From positions 14,362,433 through 14,426,432 of the forward strand of contig NC_092358.1 in NCBI RefSeq assembly GCF_030848805.1: a stretch of DNA of 64,000 nt, in the 5' to 3' direction. Both the position numbers and the translations under genes were made by a program. This DNA comes from Temnothorax longispinosus. Its lineage: Eukaryota > Arthropoda > Insecta > Hymenoptera > Formicidae. This document shows, piece after piece, positions 22,184 to 33,569 of the stretch. The notes beneath the pieces were generated by a model. The model saw nothing but the letters and a program-made list of their open reading frames with translations, was not told the DNA's origin and made no database searches. Position 1 is the stretch's first letter; the number at the start of each line of letters is the position of its first letter.

Positions 22184-23660
22184 GGTTGTAACCAAACGAG
22201 AACACGATTCACGCTATATGTCTTCCTATCATACGGTCGCCACTCGGTTTGACCTCTATCTACCGAAAAGTTCATGTGAAGATTTCGTCTCGATTATTAA
22301 CAACACTCTAACTCTTCTCTGTTTCAGGTTCCTGCCTCGGATGGATCATCGCCGCTGCTGGATCAGCTTCCCGGATCACCGCTTTGGAGAATCTCGGATT
22401 CAACGCTGGACAACGATGGATCGCCGCCGATGGACCAGGTAAGTAGAAGGTAAGTATGTTTAATTAATCTTTCGACTAGGTTTCACAATTAACGATTTCT
22501 TTATTTCAGATCGCCGATTCAATATCACAATCTATGTTGTACAGATGAATGATTTGCACGCGAGTGCACACCGCCTAAAGGCAAACACTTTATTTCCAAT
22601 GGTAACGACGTACCGCTCGCTATTGTCGAACGAGTATTTAACGCGTTATACGCGGAATTTCCTGATTGTAATATACAACGTATAGATACGTCCGCACGCT
22701 ATTGCTGTATTCGAAAGACTGCCTCAAAAAACGTTGCTCGCATTGGCTCCCCACTTTGCCGCGCCGTTCCCACTCGATGACCTATTATGCTCGGGCATCT
22801 GTGTTTGCCCGTTTTTGCTCAGATTCTTCCGTGTTTACGAGATTTCGATCACGCGCGCGTATCGTGGCTTCCTTCTCGAACTTTCGATCCGTCGAAGTTT
22901 CACGATGTTCTGCGGCGCGCCTCCTCTCGTCTCCTGGCGCCGCTTTCCCAGGTCGTTAGCTATGATGCAGATTGCGCGGGCGTTGTCGTAGACCCTTGCA
23001 CACCACCTTTGGGATGCTCTTCGTCGTGTTTCCGTTACTTTTTCCCGGCGAAGTTGTCGGGTTTTGTTTCGCGTCACTCGCCGATGACGCCGACCCTCCT
23101 ATGGAGACTCCTAGGTTACCATGGCGGTGATTGCGTCATAACTTCCAGGAGCTGAACTTGGTGCTGCCAACTTCCGGCACCGTCAACGGATGTTGACGCC
23201 GACCCTCTAGACGTGTTCCCTGGGTGGCTTTGGTTACGTTCCAAACGTTTGTTCTCGGAGATGACGTCGGTGCCGGCAACTCCGGGCGCCGTCAACGGAT
23301 GTTGACGCCGACCTCATAGGCGCGTTTCTTGGGTGGCCCTGATAACGTTCCGACCTTTTTTACTCGGAGAGACGTCTGCGCCGCGAACTCCTGGCGCAGT
23401 CAACGGACATTGACACCAACCTTATAGGTGTGTTCCTCGGGTCCCTCCGAAGATCTTCCGACCAACTGTTCTCAAGGGATACGGTGGTGCCGCGAACTCC
23501 TGGCGTCGTTATCGTATACCAACAACGATGGTCCCCGCGTGTCTTTCACGGGTCCCCTTAGGGGATTTTATTCCTGGAGATTGGCGTGGCTCTTACGCGA
23601 TTCGCACGTCTCGCGCCGATTCGCGTGCTTTCAAAATAAACTCTTTTATTCTTTGTAAGA
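22184..23660 (-). repeat. LTR-like module, family L copy c with 108-bp array
   Basis: GGTTGTAACC is at 22184-22193 and the minus-strand TGGCGACCG at 22234-22242. Plus-strand GTTTCAGGTTCCTGCC and the doubled donor CAGGTAAGTAGAAGGTAAGT lie near 22436. An array with GTCAACGGATGTTGACGCCGACC units recurs at 23182, 23291, 23399 and about 23507, a period near 108, the same as in copy b although the sequence has diverged. The array suggests an LTR regulatory region. A plus-strand AATAAA lies near 23636. Confidence 0.5.
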
Positions 23661-23886
23661 CCTGTAGTCTTTTCTTTCCTTTAATACTAATGCGGGTGCC
23701 CGGTGCATGGACAGGGAAACAAATAACTCTCACTCTCTTGATGTATATATAAAACTATTAGTATATTAAGTTCTTAAGCTTCAGAGAAGCTGTTTGGCAG
23801 AAACAATATTCCGCACTCACACACACAACTCGCAAATAATTCGTAAGTCGTTATCTGAATAACATTCGTAGCCAAGCATTCGTAAG

Positions 23887-24290
23887 CAAAGAGAAACCTG
23901 AGAGAGGCCATCCGGGCTTTTTCGTGGGGACGCATTTTTCGACGAGCCGCCTGAGAAAGTGCAACTCAACTACGTCGTTTCGCTCGGTAACTGCACATGA
24001 TTTGCGTCCGTGCTAATGGTTTGTGTCCGAACTAGCCAGCTGGAGGAAATCTGCTGGCCGCGGCGGCCGCGCTTGGCCGGCCCGGCGCTTACCAAGCTTC
24101 GAGCGAGGAGAGAAGGCCAGACATACAATCTGCTGTCTCGGCTGTCTCCTTCTTTCTTGAGCTATGACGTACTGCTTCGGCACGCGCCGGCTATGCGACG
24201 TTGCCACGATGCCATGCATTTCGAGTATCGCGTACGGTGTCTCGCCGAGTGCCAAGTCTCGAATTAGCAAATCGACGATGCACTACGTTA
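23887..24290 (+). mobile_element. Solitary terminus related to the giant palindrome
   Basis: AGAGAAACCTGAGAGAGGCC at 23891 closely matches the terminus of the 28026-36368 palindrome (CAGAGAGAAGCCTGAGAGAGGCC). Inner similarity follows at diverged level (an ACTACGT motif, then a GGCC-rich stretch with CCAGCTGGAGG). The other end was not found, so it is a fragment of a related element. Confidence 0.45.
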
Positions 24291-24470
24291 CATTTATAAA
24301 TATTTATATTTTTTAAATATATGTATATATGTATGTATGTATGTATATATATACACACGAAAATGTCATTTTACTTAAAATATTTATTTTTTGTTACAGC
24401 CTGAAACGTTAAGCTCGTTGATGCGGACGGTATATACCGCGATGCGAGGGAGAGGTAGAGGCAGAGGCAG

Positions 24471-24527
<57 letters not shown>
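24471..24527. repeat. (TA)n microsatellite
   Basis: About 28 uninterrupted TA/AT dinucleotides are preceded by a short GAGGCAGAGGCAG purine run. Confidence 0.95.
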
Positions 24528-24529
<2 letters not shown>

Positions 24530-24962
24530 CACGGCTTTTTCACTCCCGGAGCGGTCCGGGGCGTGTGCCGGATCAAAGGAGGAAAAGGAGAGAAAGGTGA
24601 CAGGTCTCTCTGACGATACCCTCGGCACCCTCGACACTTCGCGAAAAGATTTTGCTGTTGGGCGCCAGACGCGTAAATTCGCGTCCGCGAAATCGCAAAA
24701 GAAAACCAAACGAGACGCCAGACGAAACGTGTGGATGTGCGAGGAATCGGCTAGCTCGACCTAAGGGCTGTGGGCGGGGTTGATGAAGGGCAGCGCGATA
24801 TTCGGCGGGGTGAAACACAATAAATAAAGCCACGAACTCAAGCGATTAACAAATCAAGAATAACATTTATTCTTTAGTAATTCGCGGGTGAAACAATAAA
24901 TGCCAATTCGGTTTCAGTCAATCAGACAAATCAAATATTCAATCACGCGGGCATCAGAAATG

Positions 24963-25456
24963 AAACAACCAAAGTAATGGTAGCGCGGACGCCAGAAAGG
25001 AACGGAGTATTATTGCAAGCTCGCGCGATATCTTAACGCAGGATCGTCGTAAGGGGATCCTTTGGGGGCGCGAAACGGTCCCTCGGCGGCGTAGCGACTC
25101 CTTCGATTTGTCCCTAGACAGCGGACTGGACATCATTCTAGCCGATGTGCCTCCGGTTTGGCCTCGGGGCGGTGATCAGTCACCCCGCGGGCCGGTATTT
25201 CGTGGAGGCAAGTTGCTGAGGCCGGGTTTTCCCCAGGCGCCTGGGGCCCCGCTATTGGTGGCCTTGTCCATCGCTGCCTCACGCGACGCACGCCTCCCGC
25301 GTTGCTCTCGCCGCCCGGGATCCCAGTGGTTTCCGCTTTCGCCACTCCTTCTCGGTCCTTGGTCCTCGACCCTTCCGTTACGTGTACTCCCTCGAAGATT
25401 CGCCGTGGTGGGGGTGAGGCGCCGCGCGTATTACAATTACATAAAAATAAAATAAG
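24963..25456 (+). repeat. Outer inverted repeat, left copy (494 bp)
   Basis: This GC-rich segment is repeated in inverted orientation at 36770-37264 and appears identical over its length, since the same long open frame occurs in both copies. It runs from AAACAACCAAAGTAATGG to AAAATAAGAGTCAG. No domain is recognised in either strand. In the left copy a foldback element starts exactly where the similarity ends. Confidence 0.8.
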
Positions 25457-26659
25457 AGTCAGATTGCGGAAACCATATTAATTTTTCGGCCCCTGGAGAT
25501 CTCGTCGTCGCTTCTCTGGCTTGTCTTTGGGCGCGAATTTCCGCGCCTTGTGACGGTGTGGCGGCGGGGCGCTGCCACGAAGCGGCGGGCCGTAACGTTA
25601 CAATATATATATGTCAATTGGCTATTTTGACGACATCAAAAAATTGGATATTTTATTGCATACGTAGGTTTACATTAACACTCTGACGTATACATCATTT
25701 ATATTTTTGCAATAAAATGTACTGGCACGTATGTATAAGGAAATAATTATTGATTGGCTAGTATGACGACAGTACAAAACTATGTACAATAATACATTAC
25801 GTAGCTAATATGACGACACTAATATTTTCCGTAAAACAATTATTTTGACAACATTTCTATATATTTCCGATTATTCTGTAATACACAATTAAGACTTTAG
25901 ACAATAAACACAAATAAGGAGTTACATATAAAGAATTAGGAACAGAGAATTACTTTTGATTAAAGTGATATTCTTTTGATTGCGTGCATTAAGCAAGTAA
26001 ATTATCGTAAGTTACTACAAAATCCCGTTTACACGAAAGAAAATCCCGTTTACAAGAAATTATCAGAAATAACGCTCGCGTAAATGTTTCGTTGATATAT
26101 CAGATTTCTTAATATTTGTAACGATGCACTCCTAAAAGTGCATCGTTCCGGCACGAACACCCGGCCGAGACCGCCCGGCCGACCATCCGCAGGACGAAGA
26201 CAGAGCACGGTGTGCCCAAGTCTTAATTGTGTATTACAGAATAATCGGAAATATATAGAAATGTTGTCAAAATAATTGTTTTACGGAAAATATTAGTGTC
26301 GTCATATTAGCTACGTAATGTATTATTGTACATAGTTTTGTACTGTCGTCATACTAGCCAATCAATAATTATTTCCTTATACATACGTGCCAGTACATTT
26401 TATTGCAAAAATATAAATTATGTATACGTCAGAGTGTTAATGTAAACCTACGTATGCAATAAAATTATCCAATTTTTTGATGTCGTCAAAATAGCCAATT
26501 GACATATATATATTGTAACGTTACGGCCCGCCGCTTCGTGGCAGCGCCCCGCCGCCACACCGTCACAAGGCGCGGAAATTCGCGCCCAAAGACAAGCCAG
26601 AGAAGCGACGACGAGATCTCCAGGGGCCGAAAAATTAATATGGTTTCCGCAATCTGACT
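25457..26659. mobile_element. Foldback element with 441-bp inverted arms
   Basis: The arms (25457-25897 and 26218-26659) start AGTCAGATTGCGGAAACC and are nearly identical. The central 320 bases hold ACACAATTAAGACTT at both edges and a GC-rich patch with CCGGCCGAGACCGCCCGGCC. No coding is seen. The element abuts the 494-bp repeat at a GAGTCAG shared with the inverted copy, which suggests insertion at that point. Confidence 0.85.
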
Positions 26660-28018
26660 GTTTAAAGTTGAAAGAGAAAGAGAGAGAGAGAGATTGTGTT
26701 ATTCTTTTTTGGCGGCCATCAGTGTTGATTGTAATACAATAGGTTGCCGCGCATTCTACGTAGTTCTCGGAAAAAGCGCGCGAGCGGCGCCGACAACGTT
26801 GCGTCCCAGACGGCGAGGCACGTGTTTACCGCGCATGCTTGAGCATGTTAGGAGGGGCGCGCAGCCCGGCCGAGCGAGCATTCGTTTCGCAGACATCGAG
26901 CGCGATACATCGTGTGTTATTATCTAAATTTCGTTGTCCAGATTTCGAGCGCGACACATCGTGCATCGTTGCTAAGTTCGATAGAATTGCGTCATACTTT
27001 TAATATCGAGTCATTAAGTTGTAAATTATCTCTACGTGTTTCGTATTGTGATTAATTACTTTAAATATTTTACTTAACGAAATATACGTTAAACTGCGAG
27101 CGTCACCGAGAGGAATCAAGGGATATCCGGCCCGGCGAGCCATGCCGACACGTGGAACGAAGGAAGGCAGCCATTTGCTGCAACGTTCGAGAGAGCCCTT
27201 TCGATAGGAATCACGAGCCCTTTCGACGGCTGAAGGAAGGAAGCCATTTTCGGGAACGTTCGAGGAATCCTGCTAAGGCTGAATACGAGCAGCTACGTAT
27301 ACATAGAGAGGAAATTTTTCTGATTGCGTGGTCTGTACAACTAGATATAATTATTCGTCTGCTTTGCACCCAAGGTAACCACTTACTTAACAATCGTGAG
27401 GAGAGACGTTAGAATTTCGTCTAACGTCACGGTAAGGATTCTGATCAAAGTCTCCTTAATGCATCTGAGGGTTATCCTTGCTAGTATGAGGAAATATAAT
27501 AAGTTTCGCGTATTAAGAGGAAAACTTCCTCACTTCTTTTGAACAGGACAGTAAAAGTTATCTCGAGTCTAATTAGAATACTGAGCTCAGTCTAAAGTAA
27601 AATAATTAATCGTACGGTTGCAACCATTTTCAGAAAAAGTAAAAAGCAAGACTTTATTTATTCTTTGTGCGATTGTTTCATTCTCATTAATCAGACAATG
27701 TTTCTTATTGCGTATTAGGTTACTTTGCGAACATTCTTTACATTCACTTGGAATAAGTATTCAATGAAACTGCGTTACTTGCGAAACATATAAATCGTCT
27801 CTTGCGATTATTATCAAACTACATATTATTCATTTCCGTGCGTTTCTATAAGAATTATTTCTCATGGATTTGATAATTATTCTATTAAGTATTTTGCGAA
27901 TTCTGAATTATAGAATTTATATTCTTATTGATTTGCTTTACTTGTTGAACAGTCCCTTCTTTATATTACTCGATCAGTTTTAGTTCGACTACATCAATAG
28001 AAATGATGAGATTACATA
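26660..28018. other. Spacer without recognisable gene
   Basis: It begins with a short GA microsatellite (26673-26693), followed by GC-rich and then AT-rich unique sequence. CGAGCGCGAYACATCGTG is repeated near 26900 and 26950, and a GGAAGGAAGCCATTTT-type motif near 27165 and 27235. No frame shows a domain. Confidence 0.4.
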
Positions 28019-28428
28019 CTATAAACAGAGAGAAGCCTGAGAGAGGCCACGGGCGCGATTTCGCTGTAACTTTATTTTGAAGCGCCTCTATGTCCACAAA
28101 ATGTGGACATTGAACTACGTGGCCAATGTCTATAAATATGTAGGTAATGTCCACGATTTTGTGGTGCTCTTCCGTGCTATATCTACGACCTCGTGGTAAT
28201 ACAGAGATCCCAGGTTTAGGTCTCTGCTACATAGCCTGTGGAGGGGATAGGCTGTGGAGGGGATAGGATCGCGTCACGTGACGCTGACGCACACAAGCCA
28301 AGCGCCCCGTGTACATGTGCGCTCAGCGCTCGGCCAGCCTCGGCCAGCTAGAGAGAGCAAACATGCTATGCTCTTTCTCTTTCTCTCTTGAACCGGCGCG
28401 TCGTCAGCCTCGCAGACGAAATACGTAT

Positions 28429-30823
28429 ATTAGCGGCTTGACTGTCGCGTGCGTCTTTCTACACTAGATGCGATCAGATGCGATACACTATCATATCGCT
28501 TAATGATTTTACAATTTAGAAGTTAAAATCATTAATTAATTAAATTACAATTTCTTGTGTATATAAAAAGTATTAACTTAAAAACAAAACCGAGAACTTG
28601 AGTCGCCAGTAAATAATTAACAATCAGCACAGGAGTTGTGTTCGACCAAACTGGTAATTTTATTATTCAAAAGACGCTACGTTTCGACCGCAAAATTAGG
28701 TCCTTTTCAAGCGTGTATAACTCACAAATATTATTTAGTTAGACAGTTGCCAAAATACGCCGAATCTAAAAACTAAACATCAGATTTTGTAGAACGCGAC
28801 AAGCAGAATAAGTCCAGAAACATTATATAAATAAAATAACTTACATATTGGAGTGTTAATTACAAGACATAAAAGACAGTTTAACTATATTTCCGTTGTC
28901 CGTATTATATCAGAGAGACGAATCCCTGTCGTGCGATGGTAAAATTGCGACTGACAAGAAAGGACAGAACAATAAACATTGGCTTCGAATTTTTCTGAAG
29001 TAAAGAGAGGGAAGTAAACGAGAAGGGGATATTACGTTTCCTTTATGATATATGTTTATAGAGAGCATTGAGACTCTCCGTGTCATTTTGCATATTAATA
29101 GTGTTGTCCAAATTTTTAATAAAAAACATCTCGGCTAATTCCCTCTTTCTAATCAGTTTTTCTTTGTGCATTATCTCTGGATTCCCCCAAGCAAAGTCAT
29201 GTCCACGGGATATTCGATGTTCATTAACTACAGAGTATTTGCCAGCTGGTTTTTTGATATCCTTCTGGTGTTCTTTCAGACGCGTGCAAAGATGCCTTTT
29301 TGTCTGCCCTATATATATAGCATTACAATCTTTACACTTGATCTTGTATACGATTTCCGTTTGTTTCAGATCATTAATTTTATCTTTACCGCGTTTAATC
29401 AGGCAATCTAATTTTTTAGGAATTGTGAACAGAGACGTAATATGGCACTTTCTCAGCGTGTGATTAATATTTTCGCTTAAATCCTTTATGTATGGTAACA
29501 GCATGCACCTCTTTAAATCAAATTCTGTTTTATTGTCCGTGGAGATGTTATGTAAGGTATCACGTGTTTTTAAGAGGTGTAACCTATTTAAAATGTGTTT
29601 ATTAATAATTTGTTTTGGAAAATTGTTGTTATTTAAGATGTCTTTGACTGTTTTGATATTATTGCTATGGAATCTTTTATCAGAAAGTAGTATCGCACGA
29701 TCAACTAAACTTGTGATGGTATTCAACTTGTATTTTAAAGGTTGGTTTGAATAAAAGTTTGTACATCTTCCCGAGAACGTTTGTTTTCGATACCAATTCG
29801 TTAGCAGAGTATTGCCATTTCTAATGACAGTTGTGTCGAGGAAGTTAAGAGACCCGTTATTTTCAATTTCGTATGTTTTGAGTCTAGGATGATAATCATT
29901 AAAAACTGTAAGTATCAGGTCCACATGTTTTCTCGGGACGACCGCGAAAATATTGTCCACATATCTGAAAAATAATGAGATGTTGAGAAGGATATCAGAA
30001 AACCAGCTGGTAAATACTCTGTAGTTAGTGAACATCGAATATCCCGTGGACATGACTTTGATTGGGGGAATCCAGAGATAATGCACAAAGAAAAACTGAT
30101 TAGAAAGAGGGAATTAGCCGAGATGTTTTTTATTAAAAATTCGGACAACACTATTAATATGCAAAATGACACGGAAAGTCTCAATGCTCTCTATAAACAT
30201 ATCATAAAGGAAACGTAATATCCCCTTCTCGTCTACTTCCCTCTCTTTACTTCAGAAAAATTCGAAGCCAATGTTTATTGTTCTGTCCTTTCTTGTCAGT
30301 CGCAATTTTACCGTCGCACGACAGGGATTCGTCTCTCTGATATAATACGGACAACGGAAATATAGTTAAACTGTGTTTTATGTCTTGTAATTAACACTCC
30401 AATATGTAAGTTATTTTTATTTATATAATGTTTCTGGACTTATTCTGCTTGTCGCGTTCTACAAAATCTAATGTTTAGTTTTTAGATTCGGCGTATTTTG
30501 GCAACTATGTCTAACTAAATAATATTTGTGAGTTATACACGCTTGAAAAGGACCTAATTTTGCGGTCGAAACGTAGCGTCTTTTGAATAATAAAATTACC
30601 AGTTTGGTCGAACACACTCCTGTGCTGATTGTTAATTATTTACTGGCGACTCAAGTTCTCGGTTTTGTTTTTAAGTTAATACATTTTATATACACAAGAA
30701 ATTGTAATTTAATTAATTAATGATTTTAACTTCTAAATTGTAAAATCATTAAGCGATATGATAGTGTATCGCATCTGATCGCATCTAGTGTAGAAAGACG
30801 CACGCGACAGTCAAGCCGCTAAT
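28429..30823 (-). mobile_element. Penelope-like element in left arm, inverted terminal repeats
   Basis: The block is bounded by ATTAGCGGCTTGACTG and its complement. Its own inverted arms (28429-29269 and 29991-30823) contain the Penelope-type stem-loop GACC-loop-GGTC-GAAACG (minus at 28681-28715, plus at 30541-30575). The unique core, 29270-29990, encodes the end of the RT and the RT-endonuclease linker. The element is 5' truncated, and an inverted copy of its 3' end is joined to the truncation, as is seen in other Penelope-like insertions. Confidence 0.85.
29043..30086 (-). pseudogene. Penelope-like RT C-terminus plus GIY-YIG endonuclease (left)
   Basis: The 347-residue frame is open. The first roughly 39 residues are antisense of the endonuclease end and not real protein. 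Genuine RT begins at FRYVDNIFAVVP (the RT motif C region, YVDN in place of YVDD), followed by NGSLNFLDTTV. The GIY-YIG domain starts KCKDCNAIYIGQTKRHLCTR and continues to EHRISRGHDFAW and NMQNDTESLNALYK. Penelope-like elements reverse-transcribe at a nick made by this endonuclease. The protein matches the frame at 34307-35350 residue for residue. Confidence 0.85.
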
Positions 30824-31485
30824 AGCCCGGGAGGTAACGACACAAAAGTGCTCAGCGATTTGATTAGTCTTGGAACAAAGTAATTTCTCTTGTTTTAGTA
30901 GTGTTGTTGATGAAATGCAGAGTCTGGCTGCGCTGTCTCGCTGGAATGGGCGTTGCGGCGCCTTTGATCTTGTCGAAAAAACACTTATGTTGGAAGAATT
31001 TGATTAGTGCTGAGCTTTTATATATTTATTGTTTTTTGTATAAAGAAATGTTTTAGAAAAGTCTGGCATGTAACCGACACTGGAAAATGAGTCTGGCATC
31101 CTCCCAAAGTCGTTGTAAAAAGTCGATTTGTAGAATCATTTGATTAGAGCTGTAACTTGTCAAGATGGTAGTTTAAATATATAAAATTATAAAAAAATAA
31201 GTCTGGCTACTTGTACTGGCTGGAAAATTGGTCTGGCACCCCTTTTAAAGTCGTCTGCACGAGCGCGCCGGTAGCTCGTTGCCCGCTGTATCTCTAAATA
31301 TTATTAACGCATTACTCATTGAAAAAGATTTTACTTGTCCAAAAAGAAAAACGTAAACGATTTCGTGCTTATTAGTAGTGGAATGATGTGTAATTAATTA
31401 TTTAATAATCAGAAATAAAGTAATTTAAAAATAAAACTATATTTTAAAGTAGTCAACATTATGCAAGTATACGCTTATAAAAAAT

Positions 31486-32110
31486 CAATTAACTTTATTT
31501 ATTAAAATGATTAATTTATTCATCTGGATAATCTGTGTAATCAAACTTTCAATTTCTGATGAACTTTCATTTTCATCATCGGTGAGCTCGGTGTTGTCGG
31601 TATTGTCATCGGATTCTTCTTCGATTTCCTTTGATTGAGTACATTCATGATCTGAAAATAATTCAAAGTTGAATTTATTATTAAAATTACACGATTTTAA
31701 TAAGCTGCGATAAAAACAAAACTTTTACGAACTAAACTAATTAACTCGTTTTATTTGCAAAAAAATAATTATTATCTTAAAATCATATTTCTAAAGTCAT
31801 GGTTAAAGATTTATTAACAGTATTTAAACCAAAATTTTTTATATTTTTATAAACTAAAATATTATAATATTATAAATGAATAATAAGTTATTATAATGAT
31901 AAGTATCTTTATTAATTTCAAATTATTTGTTGCATCATTATTATAACTTTATTATTAGTTTATTTATTCAAAATTAATTTTGCATTCATTTAAAATAAAA
32001 TTAATTTATGAAATATACCTTCATTTTCTTCCTCATTCGATTCAAGTACAACTACTCCTTCAAACCAAGTAAACTCGTACTTTTCGTCAACTTCTTTCTC
32101 AAGCCATTCT
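31486..32110 (-). pseudogene. Two exon-like pieces of an unidentified protein (left arm)
   Basis: On the minus strand a piece reading WLEKEVDEKYEFTWFEGVVV ends at a GTATAT donor (32019). After an intron of about 365 bases with a TTTTCAG acceptor (31652), a second piece begins DHECTQSKEIEEESDD, is rich in Asp/Glu/Ser, and stops near 31486. I do not recognise it; the acidic tail resembles the C-termini of several eukaryotic transposases. A mirrored copy is at 32284-32908. Confidence 0.45.
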
Positions 32111-32283
32111 CAATCGGAGACAAATTTGTCATATGCTGCAAATAAGCATTTCTCCAAAGTTGACGCGTGTACTATACCTACATGTCAATCCGAATTAAAG
32201 CAACAACTTTTGAGAGCGTCATACATCGCAACCATTTGGAGAAATACTTATTTGCAGCATATGACAAATTTGTCTCCGATTGA

Positions 32284-32908
32284 GAATGGCTTGAGAAAGA
32301 AGTTGACGAAAAGTACGAGTTTACTTGGTTCGAAGGAGTAGTTGTACTTGAATCGAATGAGGAAGAAAATGAAGGTATATTTCATAAATTAATTTTATTT
32401 TAAATAAATGCAAAATTAATTTTGAATAAATAAACTAATAATAAAGTTATAATAATGATGCAACAAATAATTTGAAATTAATAAAGATACTTATCATTAT
32501 AATAACTTATTATTCATTTATAATATTATAATATTTTAGTTTATAAAAATATAAAGAATTTTGGTTTAAATACTGTTAATAAATCTTTAACCATGACTTT
32601 AGAAATATGATTTTAAGATAATAATTATTTTTTTGCAAATAAAACGAGTTAATTAGTTTAGTTTGTAAAAGTTTTGTTTTTATCGCAGCTTATTAAAATC
32701 GTGTAATTTTAATAATAAATTCAACTTTGAATTATTTTCAGATCATGAATGTACTCAATCAAAGGAAATCGAAGAAGAATCCGATGGCAATACCGACAAC
32801 ACCGAGCTCACCGATGATGAAAATGAAAGTTCATCAGAAATTGAAAGTTTGATTACACAGATTATCCAGATGAATAAATTAATCATTTTAATAAATAAAG
32901 TTAATTGA
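32284..32908 (+). pseudogene. Two exon-like pieces of an unidentified protein (right arm)
   Basis: This is the mirror copy of 31486-32110. The first piece ends at 32374 before GTATAT; the second runs 32742-32908 after TTTTCAG and stops at TGA. Upstream across the spacer the frame continues as HLEKYLFAAYDKFVSD, then a TGA, so the protein is broken at the palindrome centre. The arms differ here by a codon or two (for example SDG versus SDD). Confidence 0.45.
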
Positions 32909-33569
32909 TTTTTTATAAGCGTATACTTGCATAATGTTGACTACTTTAAAATATAGTTTTATTTTTAAATTACTTTATTTCTGATTATTAAATAATTAAT
33001 TACACATCATTCCACTACTAATAAGCACGAAATCGTTTACGTTTTTCTTTTTGGACAAGTAAAATCTTTTTCAATGAGTAATGCGTTAATAATATTTAGA
33101 GATACAGCGGGCAACGAGCTACCGGCGCGCTCGTGCAGACGACTTTAAAAGGGGTGCCAGACCAATTTTCCAGCCAGTACAAGTAGCCAGACTTATTTTT
33201 TTATAATTTTATATATTTAAACTACCATCTTGACAAGTTACAGCTCTAATCAAATGATTCTACAAATCGACTTTTTACAACGACTTTGGGAGGATGCCAG
33301 ACTTATTTTCCAGTGTCGGTTACATGCCAGACTTTTCTAAAACATTTCTTTATACAAAAAACAATAAATATATAAAAGCTCAGCACTAATCAAATTCTTC
33401 CAACATAAGTGTTTTTTCGACAAGATCAAAGGCGCCGCAACGCCCATTCCAGCGAGACAGCGCAGCCAGACTCTGCATTTCATCAACAACACTACTAAAA
33501 CAAGAGAAATTACTTTGTTCCAAGACTAATCAAATCGCTGAGCACTTTTGTGTCGTTACCTCCCGGGCT

